Below are positions 24,828 through 34,503 of a stretch of 40,371 nucleotides of DNA, piece after piece. Made by a program: the position numbers and the translations under genes. Numbering within the stretch: position 1 is the stretch's first letter; the number at the start of each line of letters is the position of its first letter. The notes beneath the pieces were generated by a model. It ran no database searches, was not told the DNA's origin, and saw only the letters and a program-made list of their open reading frames with translations. This DNA comes from JAJYSO01 sp964579505 (lineage in GTDB: Bacteria > Bacteroidota > Bacteroidia > Flavobacteriales > Flavobacteriaceae): NCBI GenBank assembly GCA_964579505.1, contig CAZOGC010000019.1, forward strand, positions 1-40,371, given 5' to 3'.

Positions 24828-24871
24828 AAAAATGGTTTTCTTTAGTAAGTATACCATCTGGTTCAAATCAT

Positions 24872-24915
24872 AAAAAAAGAATTCCGGGTTCCAATTTTGA
24901 ATCCGGAATTTTTTA
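24872..24915 (+). terminator. Intrinsic terminator of the APC permease gene
   Basis: AATTCCGG (24880-24887) pairs with CCGGAATT (24903-24910). The stem extends inward through GTTC/GAAT with one wobble to 12 bp and ends in a T tract. The run of A on the left side may let it work in both directions. Confidence 0.88.
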
Positions 24916-25046
24916 TGATAAGTATTTGTACAGCATTTTTTCAGTTATTGCGTTTTAACTCCGTCATTTTTAAATTGCTTATCTATGCTTATAAATTTAA
25001 ATTGTATATTGTAACTATTACATGCTCTTAAATACTTGATAAAAAA

Positions 25047-25529
25047 ATGGAAAACAAACTCATTAAAGATGCCACTCATCAATTAGCGTGCAATTTTGAA
25101 GGTGATTCTTGGTTGGATGAATATTTTATAAAAAAAATACAACACGTTACCGAAGAAAATGCTTTTATACGACCTATTCCAGAACTCCACAGTGTGGCGG
25201 AGTTAATTGGTCATCTTTTGATTTGGCGCAGTGAAGGGATTAAAAAACTACAAGGCCAAGCCCCAACAATTACATCTAATAGCCCTGAAAATTGGCGCTC
25301 TAATGAGGAGTTGAAAGAAATTGGTTGGCAAAAATTAAAATTAGACTTTCAAAACAGTCAACGTGACTTAATAGCGTTACTCAAAGACAAATCCGATTCG
25401 TTTTTAGAGAACAATGACTATGTGCCCGGTTATTCATATAAATATTTACTGGATGGGTTAATTCAACACGATACATATCACCTTGGGCAAATAGGGTTGA
25501 CTACAAAATTACTAGCGATACATCCTTAA
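25047..25529 (+). CDS. DinB family protein
   Basis: A 160-residue four-helix-bundle protein of the DinB/YfiT superfamily. The conserved metal-binding histidines are His56 (in the helix SVAELIGHLLIW), His141 and His145 (in QHDTYHLGQIGL). Members are metal-dependent, often thiol-related transferases or damage-inducible proteins of unclear function. There is no signal peptide. It converges with the DUF4136 gene and I see no terminator between them. The actual substrate is unknown. Confidence 0.87.
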   Translation: MENKLIKDATHQLACNFEGDSWLDEYFIKKIQHVTEENAFIRPIPELHSVAELIGHLLIWRSEGIKKLQGQAPTITSNSPENWRSNEELKEIGWQKLKLDFQNSQRDLIALLKDKSDSFLENNDYVPGYSYKYLLDGLIQHDTYHLGQIGLTTKLLAIHP

Positions 25530-25630
25530 TACTTTAACAGTGAATCTTTCTGGAAACCTAAACCACACAATAGGTAGTAATAGTGCTATAAAATAAACCA
25601 GATAAAGAAACGGATGATTGCTGGGATTGT

Positions 25631-26188
25631 CTATTTTTGTAGGACTCCGGGTGGATAATGCGCCAGAATTTTATTTACAATGGTATTAATCCGTTCAATT
25701 TTTTCAGGTACACTTCCTTCCGGAGAAATTCCACCTTCTCCTACACCTTGCCATACTAAGACTTTCTTTTTAGTGTCTATAATATTGATGTATAAAGCGC
25801 CATCTACGTCAGTATAGATACTGTTGTAATAGTTATTCCAGTATGGGCCGTAACCCCACCAGCCCCACGGGCCGCCCCAACCATAATGGTTATTATATAC
25901 GTTAATGTTTTTAGTAGACTTAGTAAAGATACTTACCAGTATATCCGGGCTTTCTTTAGACTTGGTTAGCCCTTTAGCTTCTAACGAAGAACTAATTGCA
26001 CGCAAAATACGCCTTTTATCTAAATCAGATATCTTGGCTTTGTCTATACCGGGTTTATAAAAAGCAAAGGTCTTATACTGATTAAAATCGGCATTTTGAT
26101 CATAATCAGTAACTACATGAACAGACTGGCAAGAGGTAGCCCCCAAAACCAGAAATACAGCGACGAATAGTAGTTTAATTGATTTCAT
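25631..26188 (-). CDS. DUF4136 family lipoprotein
   Basis: A 185-residue lipoprotein with a signal peptide and lipobox ending at Cys20. The body matches the DUF4136 pattern: an early VVTDYDQNADFNQYKTFAFY and a late ALYINIIDTKKKVLVWQGVG. A Gly/Trp/Tyr-rich segment (GWGGPWGWWGYGPYWNNYY) lies at about residues 103-122. The family is widespread in the outer envelope of Bacteroidetes and proteobacteria and its function is unknown. It lies downstream of hutU on the same strand with a gap of about 100 bp; no terminator is obvious there. Confidence 0.88.
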   Translation of the reverse strand: MKSIKLLFVAVFLVLGATSCQSVHVVTDYDQNADFNQYKTFAFYKPGIDKAKISDLDKRRILRAISSSLEAKGLTKSKESPDILVSIFTKSTKNINVYNNHYGWGGPWGWWGYGPYWNNYYNSIYTDVDGALYINIIDTKKKVLVWQGVGEGGISPEGSVPEKIERINTIVNKILAHYPPGVLQK

Positions 26189-26290
26189 AGTTTTAAAATT
26201 AAGTCCTTTTTAAAGGTACATATTAAAATGCAGAAACTTAAAATCCTATGAAATGTTTAACAGTGCTTATTTACTGATGATTACCAATTT

Positions 26291-28315
26291 TTATAATTCA
26301 TTAAATAATTGGTCATCTACAAGATTGGGCATGGTCACTTTTAGTTGAGGTTCATTTTCCATGGCGCGTTTTGCAGCAAAAATTGCCCCCGAATTTCGTG
26401 CCCAAGATCGTCTGGTAATACCATTGTTTACATCCCAAAAAAGCATGGACTTTAAACGATTCTCTGCTTCTTGAGTACCATCAAGAACCATTCCAAACCC
26501 GCCATTAATCACTTCGCCCCAGCCAACGCCACCGCCGTTGTGAAGACTTACCCAAGTGGCTCCTCTAAAGCTATCACCAATTACATTTTGTATCGCCATG
26601 TCTGCGGTAAAGCTGCTCCCGTCATATATATTAGACGTCTCTCGAAAAGGGGAGTCGGTGCCTGAAACGTCGTGATGATCGCGTCCTAACACAACAGGGG
26701 CGCTGAGCTCTCCGGTTTTAATAGCATTGTTAAAAGCTTGCGCTATTTTGGTTCGGCCTTCTGCATCGGCATACAAAATTCTGGCTTGTGAGCCTACCAC
26801 CAAATGATTGGCTTTGGCCCCTTTAATCCAATGAATGTTGTCTTCCATTTGTTGTAGAATTTCTTTAGGGGCTGTTTTTTTTAGCTCCTCTAAGACCGTT
26901 AAGGTTAGGTTGTCTGTTTTTTCTAAATCTTCCGGTTTGCCGGAGGTGCAGACCCATCTAAAAGGACCAAATCCATAGTCAAAACAAATGGGCCCCATAA
27001 TATCTTCTACATAACTAGGGTAGGCAAAACCTTGCCCTTCAGGAACGGCTGAGTAATCTACAAAATTGCCATCTTTGTCTTTATAAACCTTGGCACCGGC
27101 ACGAGATGACTGTAGTAAGAAAGCATTTCCATAGTCAAAGAAATAGGTACCTTTAGCGGTATGTTTATTAATAGCGGCTACGTGTCTTCTATAGGTTTTT
27201 TCTACTTCGACCTTAAATTTTTCAGGATTTTCAGCCATCATTTTATTGGCATCTTCATACGATAATCCTACCGGATAATATCCACCGGCCCAAGGGTTGT
27301 GACTAGAAGTTTGATCGCTCCCCAAATCGATGTGAATATCTTCTTCAGCAAATTTCTCCCACACTTCAACTACGTTGCCTTCATAACCAATAGATACGGT
27401 TTCTTTGGCGGCTATAGCTGTTTTTACGCGATCGACTAATTGATTTAAATCGGCTGTTTTCTCGTTTATCCAACCTTGTTCATGGCGTTTGTCGAGTGCT
27501 TTGGGGTTTATCTCAGCACAAACCGTAATGCAACCGGCTATATTGCCTGCTTTGGGTTGTGCTCCGCTCATGCCACCTAATCCGGCTGTAACAAACAAAC
27601 CACCTTTAGGTGATTTATGAATTTTTCTAAACCCGTTTAACACGGTAATAGTGGTGCCGTGCACAATGCCTTGTGGCCCGATGTACATGTAACTTCCGGC
27701 GGTCATTTGCCCGTATTGTGTAACCCCCAGGGCATTGTACCGCTCCCAATCATCTGGTTTAGAATAATTGGGAATCATAATGCCATTGCTTACTACCACG
27801 CGCGGTGCATTTTTATGAGAAGGAAAAAGACCTAGTGGGTGACCGCTATTCATTACCAGCGTTTGATCATCGGTCATCTCAGACAGATAGCGCATAGTAA
27901 GTAAATATTGTGCCCAGTTTTGAAAAACAGCACCATTACCCCCATAAGTAATCAACTCATGTGGATGCTGTGCTACTTTTGGGTCTAAATTATTTTGAAT
28001 CATTAACATAATGGCACTGGCCTGAATAGACCTTCCGGGATATTCTTCTATAGGGCGCGCATACATTTTGTAATTCGGGCGGAAACGATACATGTAGATT
28101 CGCCCGTATTTTTCAAGCTCTTCGGCAAATTCAGGAAGAAGGGTTTTGTGATGCTTTTTATCAAAATATCGCAAGGCATTGCGCAACGCTAATTTTTTTT
28201 CTTCTGTAGAGAGAATGTCTTTTCGCTTAGGTGCGTGGTTAATTTGAGAGTCGTATGCTTTTTTCTCCGGTAACTGATCCGGAATGCCTTGTAATAGTTC
28301 TTCTTTAAATGTCAT
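26291..28315 (-). CDS. hutU: Urocanate hydratase
   Basis: HutU converts urocanate to imidazolonepropionate, the second step of histidine degradation, using tightly bound NAD+. The 674-residue protein is the long form found in Bacteroidetes, about 115 residues longer than the Pseudomonas enzyme. The motifs YGGNGAVFQNWAQYLLTM and GPFRWVCTSGKPEDL are conserved; Cys456 in the second corresponds to the active-site cysteine of the family. No hutH, hutI or hutG is in the window. Its start lies 2 nt after the stop of the small DUF5522 gene, so the two are cotranscribed. Confidence 0.96.
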   Translation of the reverse strand: MTFKEELLQGIPDQLPEKKAYDSQINHAPKRKDILSTEEKKLALRNALRYFDKKHHKTLLPEFAEELEKYGRIYMYRFRPNYKMYARPIEEYPGRSIQASAIMLMIQNNLDPKVAQHPHELITYGGNGAVFQNWAQYLLTMRYLSEMTDDQTLVMNSGHPLGLFPSHKNAPRVVVSNGIMIPNYSKPDDWERYNALGVTQYGQMTAGSYMYIGPQGIVHGTTITVLNGFRKIHKSPKGGLFVTAGLGGMSGAQPKAGNIAGCITVCAEINPKALDKRHEQGWINEKTADLNQLVDRVKTAIAAKETVSIGYEGNVVEVWEKFAEEDIHIDLGSDQTSSHNPWAGGYYPVGLSYEDANKMMAENPEKFKVEVEKTYRRHVAAINKHTAKGTYFFDYGNAFLLQSSRAGAKVYKDKDGNFVDYSAVPEGQGFAYPSYVEDIMGPICFDYGFGPFRWVCTSGKPEDLEKTDNLTLTVLEELKKTAPKEILQQMEDNIHWIKGAKANHLVVGSQARILYADAEGRTKIAQAFNNAIKTGELSAPVVLGRDHHDVSGTDSPFRETSNIYDGSSFTADMAIQNVIGDSFRGATWVSLHNGGGVGWGEVINGGFGMVLDGTQEAENRLKSMLFWDVNNGITRRSWARNSGAIFAAKRAMENEPQLKVTMPNLVDDQLFNEL

Positions 28316-28317
28316 TA

Positions 28318-28494
28318 TTATTTCTTTTTATCGAATTGATCTGTTTTTTTATTGTACCCATAAGGGCAGTGTCTACAGCCACTTTTACAGCAATACCCAC
28401 GTTTAAGGTGATATTGTTCTGTAAAGCACCTATATCCTTCGGGGGTAAGGTAGTAATCACCTTCTTCAATAGGAACGCGTTTTCGTATGCTCAT
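28318..28494 (-). CDS. Small Cys-rich DUF5522 protein
   Basis: A 58-residue protein counted from the ATG at 28494; an in-frame GTG at 28500 would add two residues but overlaps the promoter box. The sequence EEGDYYLTPEGYRCFTEQYH and the cluster RGYCCKSGCRHCPYGY are characteristic of the DUF5522 family. Four cysteines within nine residues, plus one upstream, suggest a metal-binding or redox site. The function is unknown. It directly precedes hutU with 2 nt between the genes. Confidence 0.85.
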   Translation of the reverse strand: MSIRKRVPIEEGDYYLTPEGYRCFTEQYHLKRGYCCKSGCRHCPYGYNKKTDQFDKKK

Positions 28495-28499
28495 ACGCA

Positions 28500-28507
28500 C
28501 AAAAATA
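28500..28507 (-). promoter_or_regulatory. -7 promoter element of the DUF5522-hutU operon
   Basis: On the minus strand TATTTTTG matches TAnnTTTG exactly. It ends 5 nt before the ATG at 28494, so the transcript would be leaderless or nearly so. No good -33 element was found at 19-21 nt. Confidence 0.45.
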
Positions 28508-28640
28508 TAGAATTTTAATGGAAAGAATTGAAATTTATATAGAAGGATATTAAAAATTCAAAGAGCTAAGAAAAGTGTGTTGATTTCTAATTTGCCAAAA
28601 GGTTTTTTATATTTACAGCAAGCGATTAAATTGATAGAAA

Positions 28641-29771
28641 ATGAATTTTTCCTTTTGGGAACAACAACAGTTTTTTACGAGTGATGTGGTGGTTGTAGGA
28701 AGTGGAATTGTGGGGCTAAGTGCCGCTTATTACATACAACAAGAGCATCCTAATTGGAGAGTGGTCGTACTAGAGCGCGGCTTTTTACCTATGGGGGCTA
28801 GCACTAAAAATGCCGGATTTGCATGTTTTGGAAGTTTATCTGAGTTGATTGAACAGAAGAAGCAATTAGGAGAGAAAGGGTTGTATAATTTAGTAGAGCG
28901 ACGTTGGAAAGGTTTAAACCGATTGCGAAAATTATTAGGCGATAAAAATATAGGGTATCAAAACTGTGGTGGTTTTGAATTATTTGACGAACAGTATAAA
29001 GAAGTAGAAGAGGCTTGTTTAAATGAGTTATCTTATTTTAATAACTTGTTGAAAGACATTATAGGTCATCCGCAAATATTTTCAGCAGCAAAAGAAAAAG
29101 TGGCGACGTTTGGTTTTGGTAACACCACCAACTTAATTGAGAATAAATGGGAAGGGCAGTTACATACGGGTAAAATGATGTGGGCTTTGCGACAGAAAGC
29201 AGCTTCACTTGGCGTGGTGGTTTACAATAATTGTACGGTACAAAAAATAGAGTCAATTGCTCAAGGTGCAAAGGTGTATACCAATCAAGGGAATTTTAAA
29301 TGCAGGCATGTGCTATTGGCCACCAATGCGTTTAGTCGACAAATAATAAAAGAATTAGAAGTTGTGCCGGGTAGAGGGCAGGTACTGATTACAAAACCCA
29401 TTTCGTCGTTAAAAGTATGCGGAACTTTTCATTGTGATAAAGGGTTTTATTATTTTAGAAATGTGGGTAACCGACTGTTGTTAGGAGGAGGGAGAAATAT
29501 AGATTTTGAGGCAGAACATACGACAGAATTTGGGTTGACAGAAAAGATTCAACAACGATTGATAGAAATGTTACAAAAGGTGATTCTTCCTCATATTCCG
29601 TTTGAAATTGAAATGAGCTGGAGCGGTATTATGGGGTTTGGTAAAGAATTGACACCAATCATTAAAGAATGTCGGCCTCACGTATATTGTGCAGTTAGAG
29701 GAAGCGGAATGGGGATTGCCATTGGTACCCAAACCGGATATGATTTGGCAGCTTTGTGTGATGATGATTAA
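28641..29771 (+). CDS. FAD-dependent oxidoreductase, DadA/DAO type
   Basis: A 376-residue flavoprotein with the dinucleotide-binding motif VVVGSGIVGLSAAYYI at about residues 17-32, an acidic ribose-binding residue after it (VVVLERG) and a C-terminal GSGMGIAIGTQTGYDLA segment that completes the FAD site. The fold is that of the D-amino-acid oxidase/glycine oxidase family, which oxidises the C-N bond of amines or amino acids. There is no signal peptide. The substrate is unknown. It is divergent from the DUF5522-hutU operon, so a role in amino acid catabolism is possible but only inferred. Confidence 0.9.
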   Translation: MNFSFWEQQQFFTSDVVVVGSGIVGLSAAYYIQQEHPNWRVVVLERGFLPMGASTKNAGFACFGSLSELIEQKKQLGEKGLYNLVERRWKGLNRLRKLLGDKNIGYQNCGGFELFDEQYKEVEEACLNELSYFNNLLKDIIGHPQIFSAAKEKVATFGFGNTTNLIENKWEGQLHTGKMMWALRQKAASLGVVVYNNCTVQKIESIAQGAKVYTNQGNFKCRHVLLATNAFSRQIIKELEVVPGRGQVLITKPISSLKVCGTFHCDKGFYYFRNVGNRLLLGGGRNIDFEAEHTTEFGLTEKIQQRLIEMLQKVILPHIPFEIEMSWSGIMGFGKELTPIIKECRPHVYCAVRGSGMGIAIGTQTGYDLAALCDDD

Positions 29772-29823
29772 TAAAGTTGATAGCCTAAAAAGGTTCGGCT
29801 GTGTATATTTTAAAAAGTATGCA

Positions 29824-29853
29824 TTTGTATTGCATATAAAATAACTACCTTTG
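29824..29853 (+). promoter_or_regulatory. Promoter of the third S9 peptidase
   Basis: TTTG (29824-29827) and TACCTTTG (29846-29853) match the Bacteroidetes -33 and -7 elements with an 18-nt spacer. The start codon is 52 bp downstream. Confidence 0.6.
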
Positions 29854-29904
29854 AGTCTCTTTGCATAATTGTTAATAAAAACGCTTAATTCAACTCAAAA
29901 CACT

Positions 29905-32301
29905 ATGAAAAACATTTTCTATCTCTTCTTATTTTTATTTCCGGGGCAGTGGTTATTTGCACAGGCTCCGGCTTCACAGGTTAAAACAGAAAACATTGCG
30001 CCGCTTACTGTTAAAAAAATTATGCGCGACCCTAAGTGGATAGGAACCTCTCCCTCTAGGGTGTTTTGGAGCATAGACAGTAAACGTATTTATTTTAATT
30101 GGAATCCTACAAAGGCTACTTCAGATTCGTTATATTTTATCACCTTAAAAAATCATTCACCACAAAAGGTAGGTCCACAGCAACGTTCCATTATTCGTGC
30201 TAAACGTAGAGGATCGTGGAATACAGCACGCACCAAAATGGTATATATGCGCAACCACACCCTGTATATATGGAATGCAGATTCTGAAAAAGAAACAGCT
30301 CTAATTCAGACCACCCAGCGCATTGCTCGTCCACATTTTGGTTTAATGGGGAAAGCTGTAATTTATCGACAAGGAAATAACTTATATGCTAAAAATATAG
30401 AAACGGGAAGTTTAACACAGCTTACCAATTTTAAAAAAGAATCCAAATCGCACAAAAGATTAACTCATGAATCGGCTCAAGAAAAATTTTTAGAACAAGA
30501 TGCGCTAGATAATTCTATAGTGCTAAGTCAACGTAAAGCAAAACGAGAAGAGGCAGAACAGAATCGTCCTGAACGGAAAAATTTAATTCAACCGGTTTAC
30601 CTTCCCAAAGGAAGACTATCAGGGATGAGTTTAAGTCCTGATGGTAAAATCATAGCTTATACCATGGTGCAAAGACCGAAGGTAGAGAGAACCATTGTGC
30701 CCAACTATGTTACGCAGTCAGGGTATACACAAGATATTCCCGGCAGACCGGTAGTAGGCGTAAAACAGCCCCGGTTTACAAGTTATCTTTATAACCGAGA
30801 AGCAGATACGGTTTATCCGATTGTGATAGCAGATATTCCCGGAATTCGAGACATTCCGAATTTTTATAAAGATTATCCGGATGAGTATGAAGCTAAGAAA
30901 AAAGCGGATGCTCTGCGATCAGTTTATGTGTCACAACCCATTTGGAATACAGAAGGAACCCGTGCTTTTGTTGTAGTGCGTTCTCAAGATCACAAAGACC
31001 GTTGGATTATGGCATTAAATACAAGCAACGGACATTTGCAACTACTCGATCGTCAGCACGATGAAGCGTGGATTGGGGGTCCCGGAATGGGGTATTCTTA
31101 TTCAGCCGGAAATGTGGGGTGGATAAATGATCACACAATCTGGTACCAATCAGAAAAAACTGGGTATTCTCATCTTTATACTATGAATGTGAAAACCGGA
31201 AAGAAAAGAGTACTGACCCATGGTAAATATGAAGTGTTTGCAGCTGAGCTATCTCCGGATCATAAAAAATTCTATTTAACCACTAATAAGGTGGCTCCGG
31301 GGCAACGTCAATTTTATCAATTAGCTATAAATTCAGGAAAATTAACGCGTATTACAGCCAAAACAGGTGGAAATCGTGCCACCGTTTCTCCGGATGGTAA
31401 ACAGTTAGCCATTCTGTTCTCTACCCCTAACCACCCGTGGGAATTATTTTTACAGGATAATAAAAAAGGGGCTGAAATGCAGCAAATCACCCACAAGGCA
31501 GAGAGTACTGAGTTTAAGTCATATCCGTGGAGAAGCCCCAAAATTTTCACCTATACTGACAGAGATGGGCTAGCAGTATATGCCAAGGTTTTTGAACCTG
31601 AAAATCCGGCACCTTCGCATCCGGGAGTTATTTTTGTACACGGGGCAGGTTATCTACAAGATGTGGTGCAGTATTGGAGCGATCCGTATTTTAGAGAGCA
31701 CATGTTTATGAATTTCTTGGTTGATCAAGGGTATACGGTAATGGAAATGGACTACCGAGGCAGTAAAGGATATGGTCGTGATTGGCGAACAGCCATTTAT
31801 AGACATATGGGAGGTAACGATTTAGAAGATGTGGTAGACGGCGCTAATTATTTGGTAGAGCATTACGGAGTAAATCCTGCTAACATAGGTGTTTGGGGAG
31901 GCTCTTACGGAGGTTTTATGACACTTATGGTAATGTTTAATACAGATACCTTTGCGGCTGGTGGTGCGTTGCGATCAGTAACTGATTGGGCACATTACAA
32001 CCACGGGTATACCTCTAATATTTTAAACTTACCGCAAAACGACCCCAAGGCTTATAAACAAAGCTCACCTATTTATTTTGCTAAGGGTTTGCAAGGCGCT
32101 TTGTTGATGTGCCACGGTATGGTAGATACGAATGTGCATTTTCAAGACATCGTTCGACTGTCTCAAAGGTTGATTGAATTGGAAAAGAAAAATTGGGAAT
32201 TGGCGGTCTATCCGGTAGAGAGCCATGGATTTGTAGAGCCGAGTAGCTGGACAGACGAGTACAGCCGTATTTATAAACTATTTGAAGACAATTTGAAATG
32301 A
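29905..32301 (+). CDS. Secreted S9 family peptidase (prolyl oligopeptidase/DPP type)
   Basis: The ATG at 29905 starts a clean signal peptide (MKNIFYLFLFLFPGQWLFAQ); an upstream in-frame TTG would precede it with polar residues and lie close to the promoter. The mature 798-residue precursor has an N-terminal beta-propeller and a C-terminal hydrolase domain with Ser667 in WGGSYGGF, Asp741 in GMVDTNVHF and His774 in VESHGF. It is likely periplasmic or surface-exposed. It is the third S9 paralogue in this window and clearly not a recent duplicate, since the three differ in length and active-site context. Confidence 0.92.
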   Translation: MKNIFYLFLFLFPGQWLFAQAPASQVKTENIAPLTVKKIMRDPKWIGTSPSRVFWSIDSKRIYFNWNPTKATSDSLYFITLKNHSPQKVGPQQRSIIRAKRRGSWNTARTKMVYMRNHTLYIWNADSEKETALIQTTQRIARPHFGLMGKAVIYRQGNNLYAKNIETGSLTQLTNFKKESKSHKRLTHESAQEKFLEQDALDNSIVLSQRKAKREEAEQNRPERKNLIQPVYLPKGRLSGMSLSPDGKIIAYTMVQRPKVERTIVPNYVTQSGYTQDIPGRPVVGVKQPRFTSYLYNREADTVYPIVIADIPGIRDIPNFYKDYPDEYEAKKKADALRSVYVSQPIWNTEGTRAFVVVRSQDHKDRWIMALNTSNGHLQLLDRQHDEAWIGGPGMGYSYSAGNVGWINDHTIWYQSEKTGYSHLYTMNVKTGKKRVLTHGKYEVFAAELSPDHKKFYLTTNKVAPGQRQFYQLAINSGKLTRITAKTGGNRATVSPDGKQLAILFSTPNHPWELFLQDNKKGAEMQQITHKAESTEFKSYPWRSPKIFTYTDRDGLAVYAKVFEPENPAPSHPGVIFVHGAGYLQDVVQYWSDPYFREHMFMNFLVDQGYTVMEMDYRGSKGYGRDWRTAIYRHMGGNDLEDVVDGANYLVEHYGVNPANIGVWGGSYGGFMTLMVMFNTDTFAAGGALRSVTDWAHYNHGYTSNILNLPQNDPKAYKQSSPIYFAKGLQGALLMCHGMVDTNVHFQDIVRLSQRLIELEKKNWELAVYPVESHGFVEPSSWTDEYSRIYKLFEDNLK

Positions 32302-32337
32302 TGTTTTTATAGCCGTCGGTTATTTGTTCTATAAATT

Positions 32338-32380
32338 AAATTGTTATGGTATGTGTTTGGCAGACCATAACAATTTTTTT
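32338..32380 (+). terminator. Intrinsic terminator of the third S9 peptidase gene
   Basis: AAATTGTTATGGT (32338-32350) pairs perfectly with ACCATAACAATTT (32364-32376), 13 bp, with a 13-nt loop and a T tract to about 32381. It also separates this gene from the convergent ligA. Confidence 0.88.
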
Positions 32381-32411
32381 TGCTTTTAATTTTAGAAAGT
32401 TGAAAACGGAT

Positions 32412-34403
32412 CTACGCTATTAGTTGGTTAAATTCTTCTTCAGATATAACGGGAATACCAAATTTTTCGGCTTTTGCTTTTTTGCTGGGCCCCATCTTAT
32501 CGCCGGCTAGTAAATAATCGGTACTTTTAGAGAGTGAGCCGGTATTTTTACCACCATTGTGTTCAATGCGTTTTTTTATTTCGTCTCTCGGTATCGAGAA
32601 AACGCCTGATACAACAAATTTTTTCCCGGCCAACTTGTTGGTTTGCGTATGGGTGTCTTCTTCAGAAATGGCTACTTGCAACCCATATTCTTTTAATCGC
32701 TTTATGAGTACTTTGTTCTCTTCCTCCTGAAAAAAGGAAACTACACTTTCGGCAATTCGCTCTCCAATATCATCTACTTCAACTAAAGCGGTTTGAGTGG
32801 CATCGGCTAGGTTATCGATGTTTTTATAATGTTTGGCTAATTTTTTAGCAACAGTTTCACCCACAAATCGGATTCCTAAGGCATATAAAACGCGTTCAAA
32901 AGGAGCCTTTTTAGAAGCTTCAATACCGTTTAGTAAGTTATCTGCCGATTTTTCTGCCATTCGCTCTAAGGGTAAAATTTGTGCTTTTTGCAGGGTGTAT
33001 AAGTCAGCGTAATTTTTAATGAGTCCTTCTTTAACAAGTAGGTTGACGGTTTCGCCCCCTAAGCCTTCAATATCCATAGCTTTTCTGCTGATGAAGTGCT
33101 CAATACGCCCGGATACCTGTGGCGGACACGTGGCTGAGTTGGGGCAATAATGCAAGGCTTCTCCCGCTTTACGTATTAAAGCTGTGCCACATTCCGGACA
33201 ATGAGTTGGGTAGGTGGTAGGCTGAGAAAGCAAAGTTCGTTTTTGTTTGTTAACCCTCACAATTTTAGGAATGATTTCACCTCCTTTTTCAACAAAGACA
33301 CTATCGCCTTCACGTACATCCAGCTTTTCAATTTGATCGGCATTATAAAGCGAAGCACGTTTTACAGTGGTGCCGGCTAGCAGTACGGGTTGTAGGTTGG
33401 CAACCGGGGTAATAGCGCCTGTTCTTCCTACTTGATAGGTTATTTTTTCTAGAATGGTCTCAGCCTGTTCTGCTTTAAATTTATAAGCCATTGCCCAACG
33501 AGGAACTTTGGCGGTAAACCCCAATTGATCTTGTTGTGCCAATTCATTTACCTTTACAACCACTCCATCGGTGGTGTAGGGTAAGTTGTGACGGTGTTCA
33601 TCCCAATAGCTGAGATAGTCCATAATACCGTCAATGCCCTGTACTAATTTAGAGGCTTTAGGCACCTTAAACCCCCATTCTCTGGCCTTTTGTAGGGCTT
33701 CAAATTGGGTGGTAAAAGGCAAATTTTCTCCCACTATAAAATAGAGTAAGCACACAAGAGGTCGCTTAGCAGTCTCGGCACTATCTTGTAATTTTAAACT
33801 ACCGGAGGCGGTGTTACGTGGATTGGCATAGGGTTCTTCGCCATTTTCTATACGCTCGGCATTCAGTTTTTCAAATCCATCAAACGGTAAAACAATTTCT
33901 CCACGGACATAAAATTTTTGCGGATAATCACCTTTTAGTTTTAGCGGTACGGTACGAATGGTTTTTACGTTGTGTGTTACGTCATCACCTTGGGTACCAT
34001 CCCCGCGGGTTAGTGCTTGTTTTAGCTTCCCATCTTCATATAAAATATCAATAGAAACTCCATCATATTTGAGCTCACATGTGTATTGTACAGCGCCGTT
34101 TACTAATTTTTGTAAACGTTTTTCCCAATCTTGCAACTCTTCTTTAGAGTAAGAGTTAGCCAAAGAATACATGCGAAATGCGTGTTTTACAGTAGGAAAA
34201 TTTTTGGTCACTTCTCCCCCTACGCGTTGAGTAGGAGAGTTGGGGTCGAAAAATTCAGGATGTGCTTCTTCTAACTCTTGCAACTCTTTTAGCTTCATAT
34301 CAAATTCGTAATCAGACAAAGTGGGGTTGTCTAATACGTAATATCGATAATTGTGTTCTTGCAGTTCTTTGCGAAGATTGCTTATTTTGAGGGCTATGTC
34401 CAT
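32412..34403 (-). CDS. ligA: NAD-dependent DNA ligase
   Basis: LigA seals nicks in DNA using NAD+. The 663-residue length and domain order are standard: Ia and adenylation domain with the nucleophile Lys112 in KYDG, OB fold, a four-Cys zinc finger (CPECG...CPNSATCP, about 403-427), helix-hairpin-helix repeats, and a C-terminal BRCT domain starting near 588 (LAGKKFVVSG). It lies downstream of ypdA on the same strand with a gap of about 100 bp. Confidence 0.97.
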   Translation of the reverse strand: MDIALKISNLRKELQEHNYRYYVLDNPTLSDYEFDMKLKELQELEEAHPEFFDPNSPTQRVGGEVTKNFPTVKHAFRMYSLANSYSKEELQDWEKRLQKLVNGAVQYTCELKYDGVSIDILYEDGKLKQALTRGDGTQGDDVTHNVKTIRTVPLKLKGDYPQKFYVRGEIVLPFDGFEKLNAERIENGEEPYANPRNTASGSLKLQDSAETAKRPLVCLLYFIVGENLPFTTQFEALQKAREWGFKVPKASKLVQGIDGIMDYLSYWDEHRHNLPYTTDGVVVKVNELAQQDQLGFTAKVPRWAMAYKFKAEQAETILEKITYQVGRTGAITPVANLQPVLLAGTTVKRASLYNADQIEKLDVREGDSVFVEKGGEIIPKIVRVNKQKRTLLSQPTTYPTHCPECGTALIRKAGEALHYCPNSATCPPQVSGRIEHFISRKAMDIEGLGGETVNLLVKEGLIKNYADLYTLQKAQILPLERMAEKSADNLLNGIEASKKAPFERVLYALGIRFVGETVAKKLAKHYKNIDNLADATQTALVEVDDIGERIAESVVSFFQEEENKVLIKRLKEYGLQVAISEEDTHTQTNKLAGKKFVVSGVFSIPRDEIKKRIEHNGGKNTGSLSKSTDYLLAGDKMGPSKKAKAEKFGIPVISEEEFNQLIA

Positions 34404-34503
34404 AGAACTTTCTTTTGGAGATGTTGCGTTTAAAAATACGGGTTTTTCGGGGATTGCCCTAATTGATTTTGAGTTGATTAAAAATGTCTAAGAAACAAAT
34501 TTA

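Noticed and set aside
28309..28518. A plus-strand frame of 69 codons over the DUF5522 gene
   Set aside because: The minus-strand frame has the conserved Cys cluster and operon spacing with hutU; the plus-strand frame is its shadow.
29869..29904. TTG start 12 codons upstream for the third S9 peptidase
   Set aside because: It would put a polar stretch before the signal peptide and lies only 16 bp after the -7 box; the ATG at 29905 is better.
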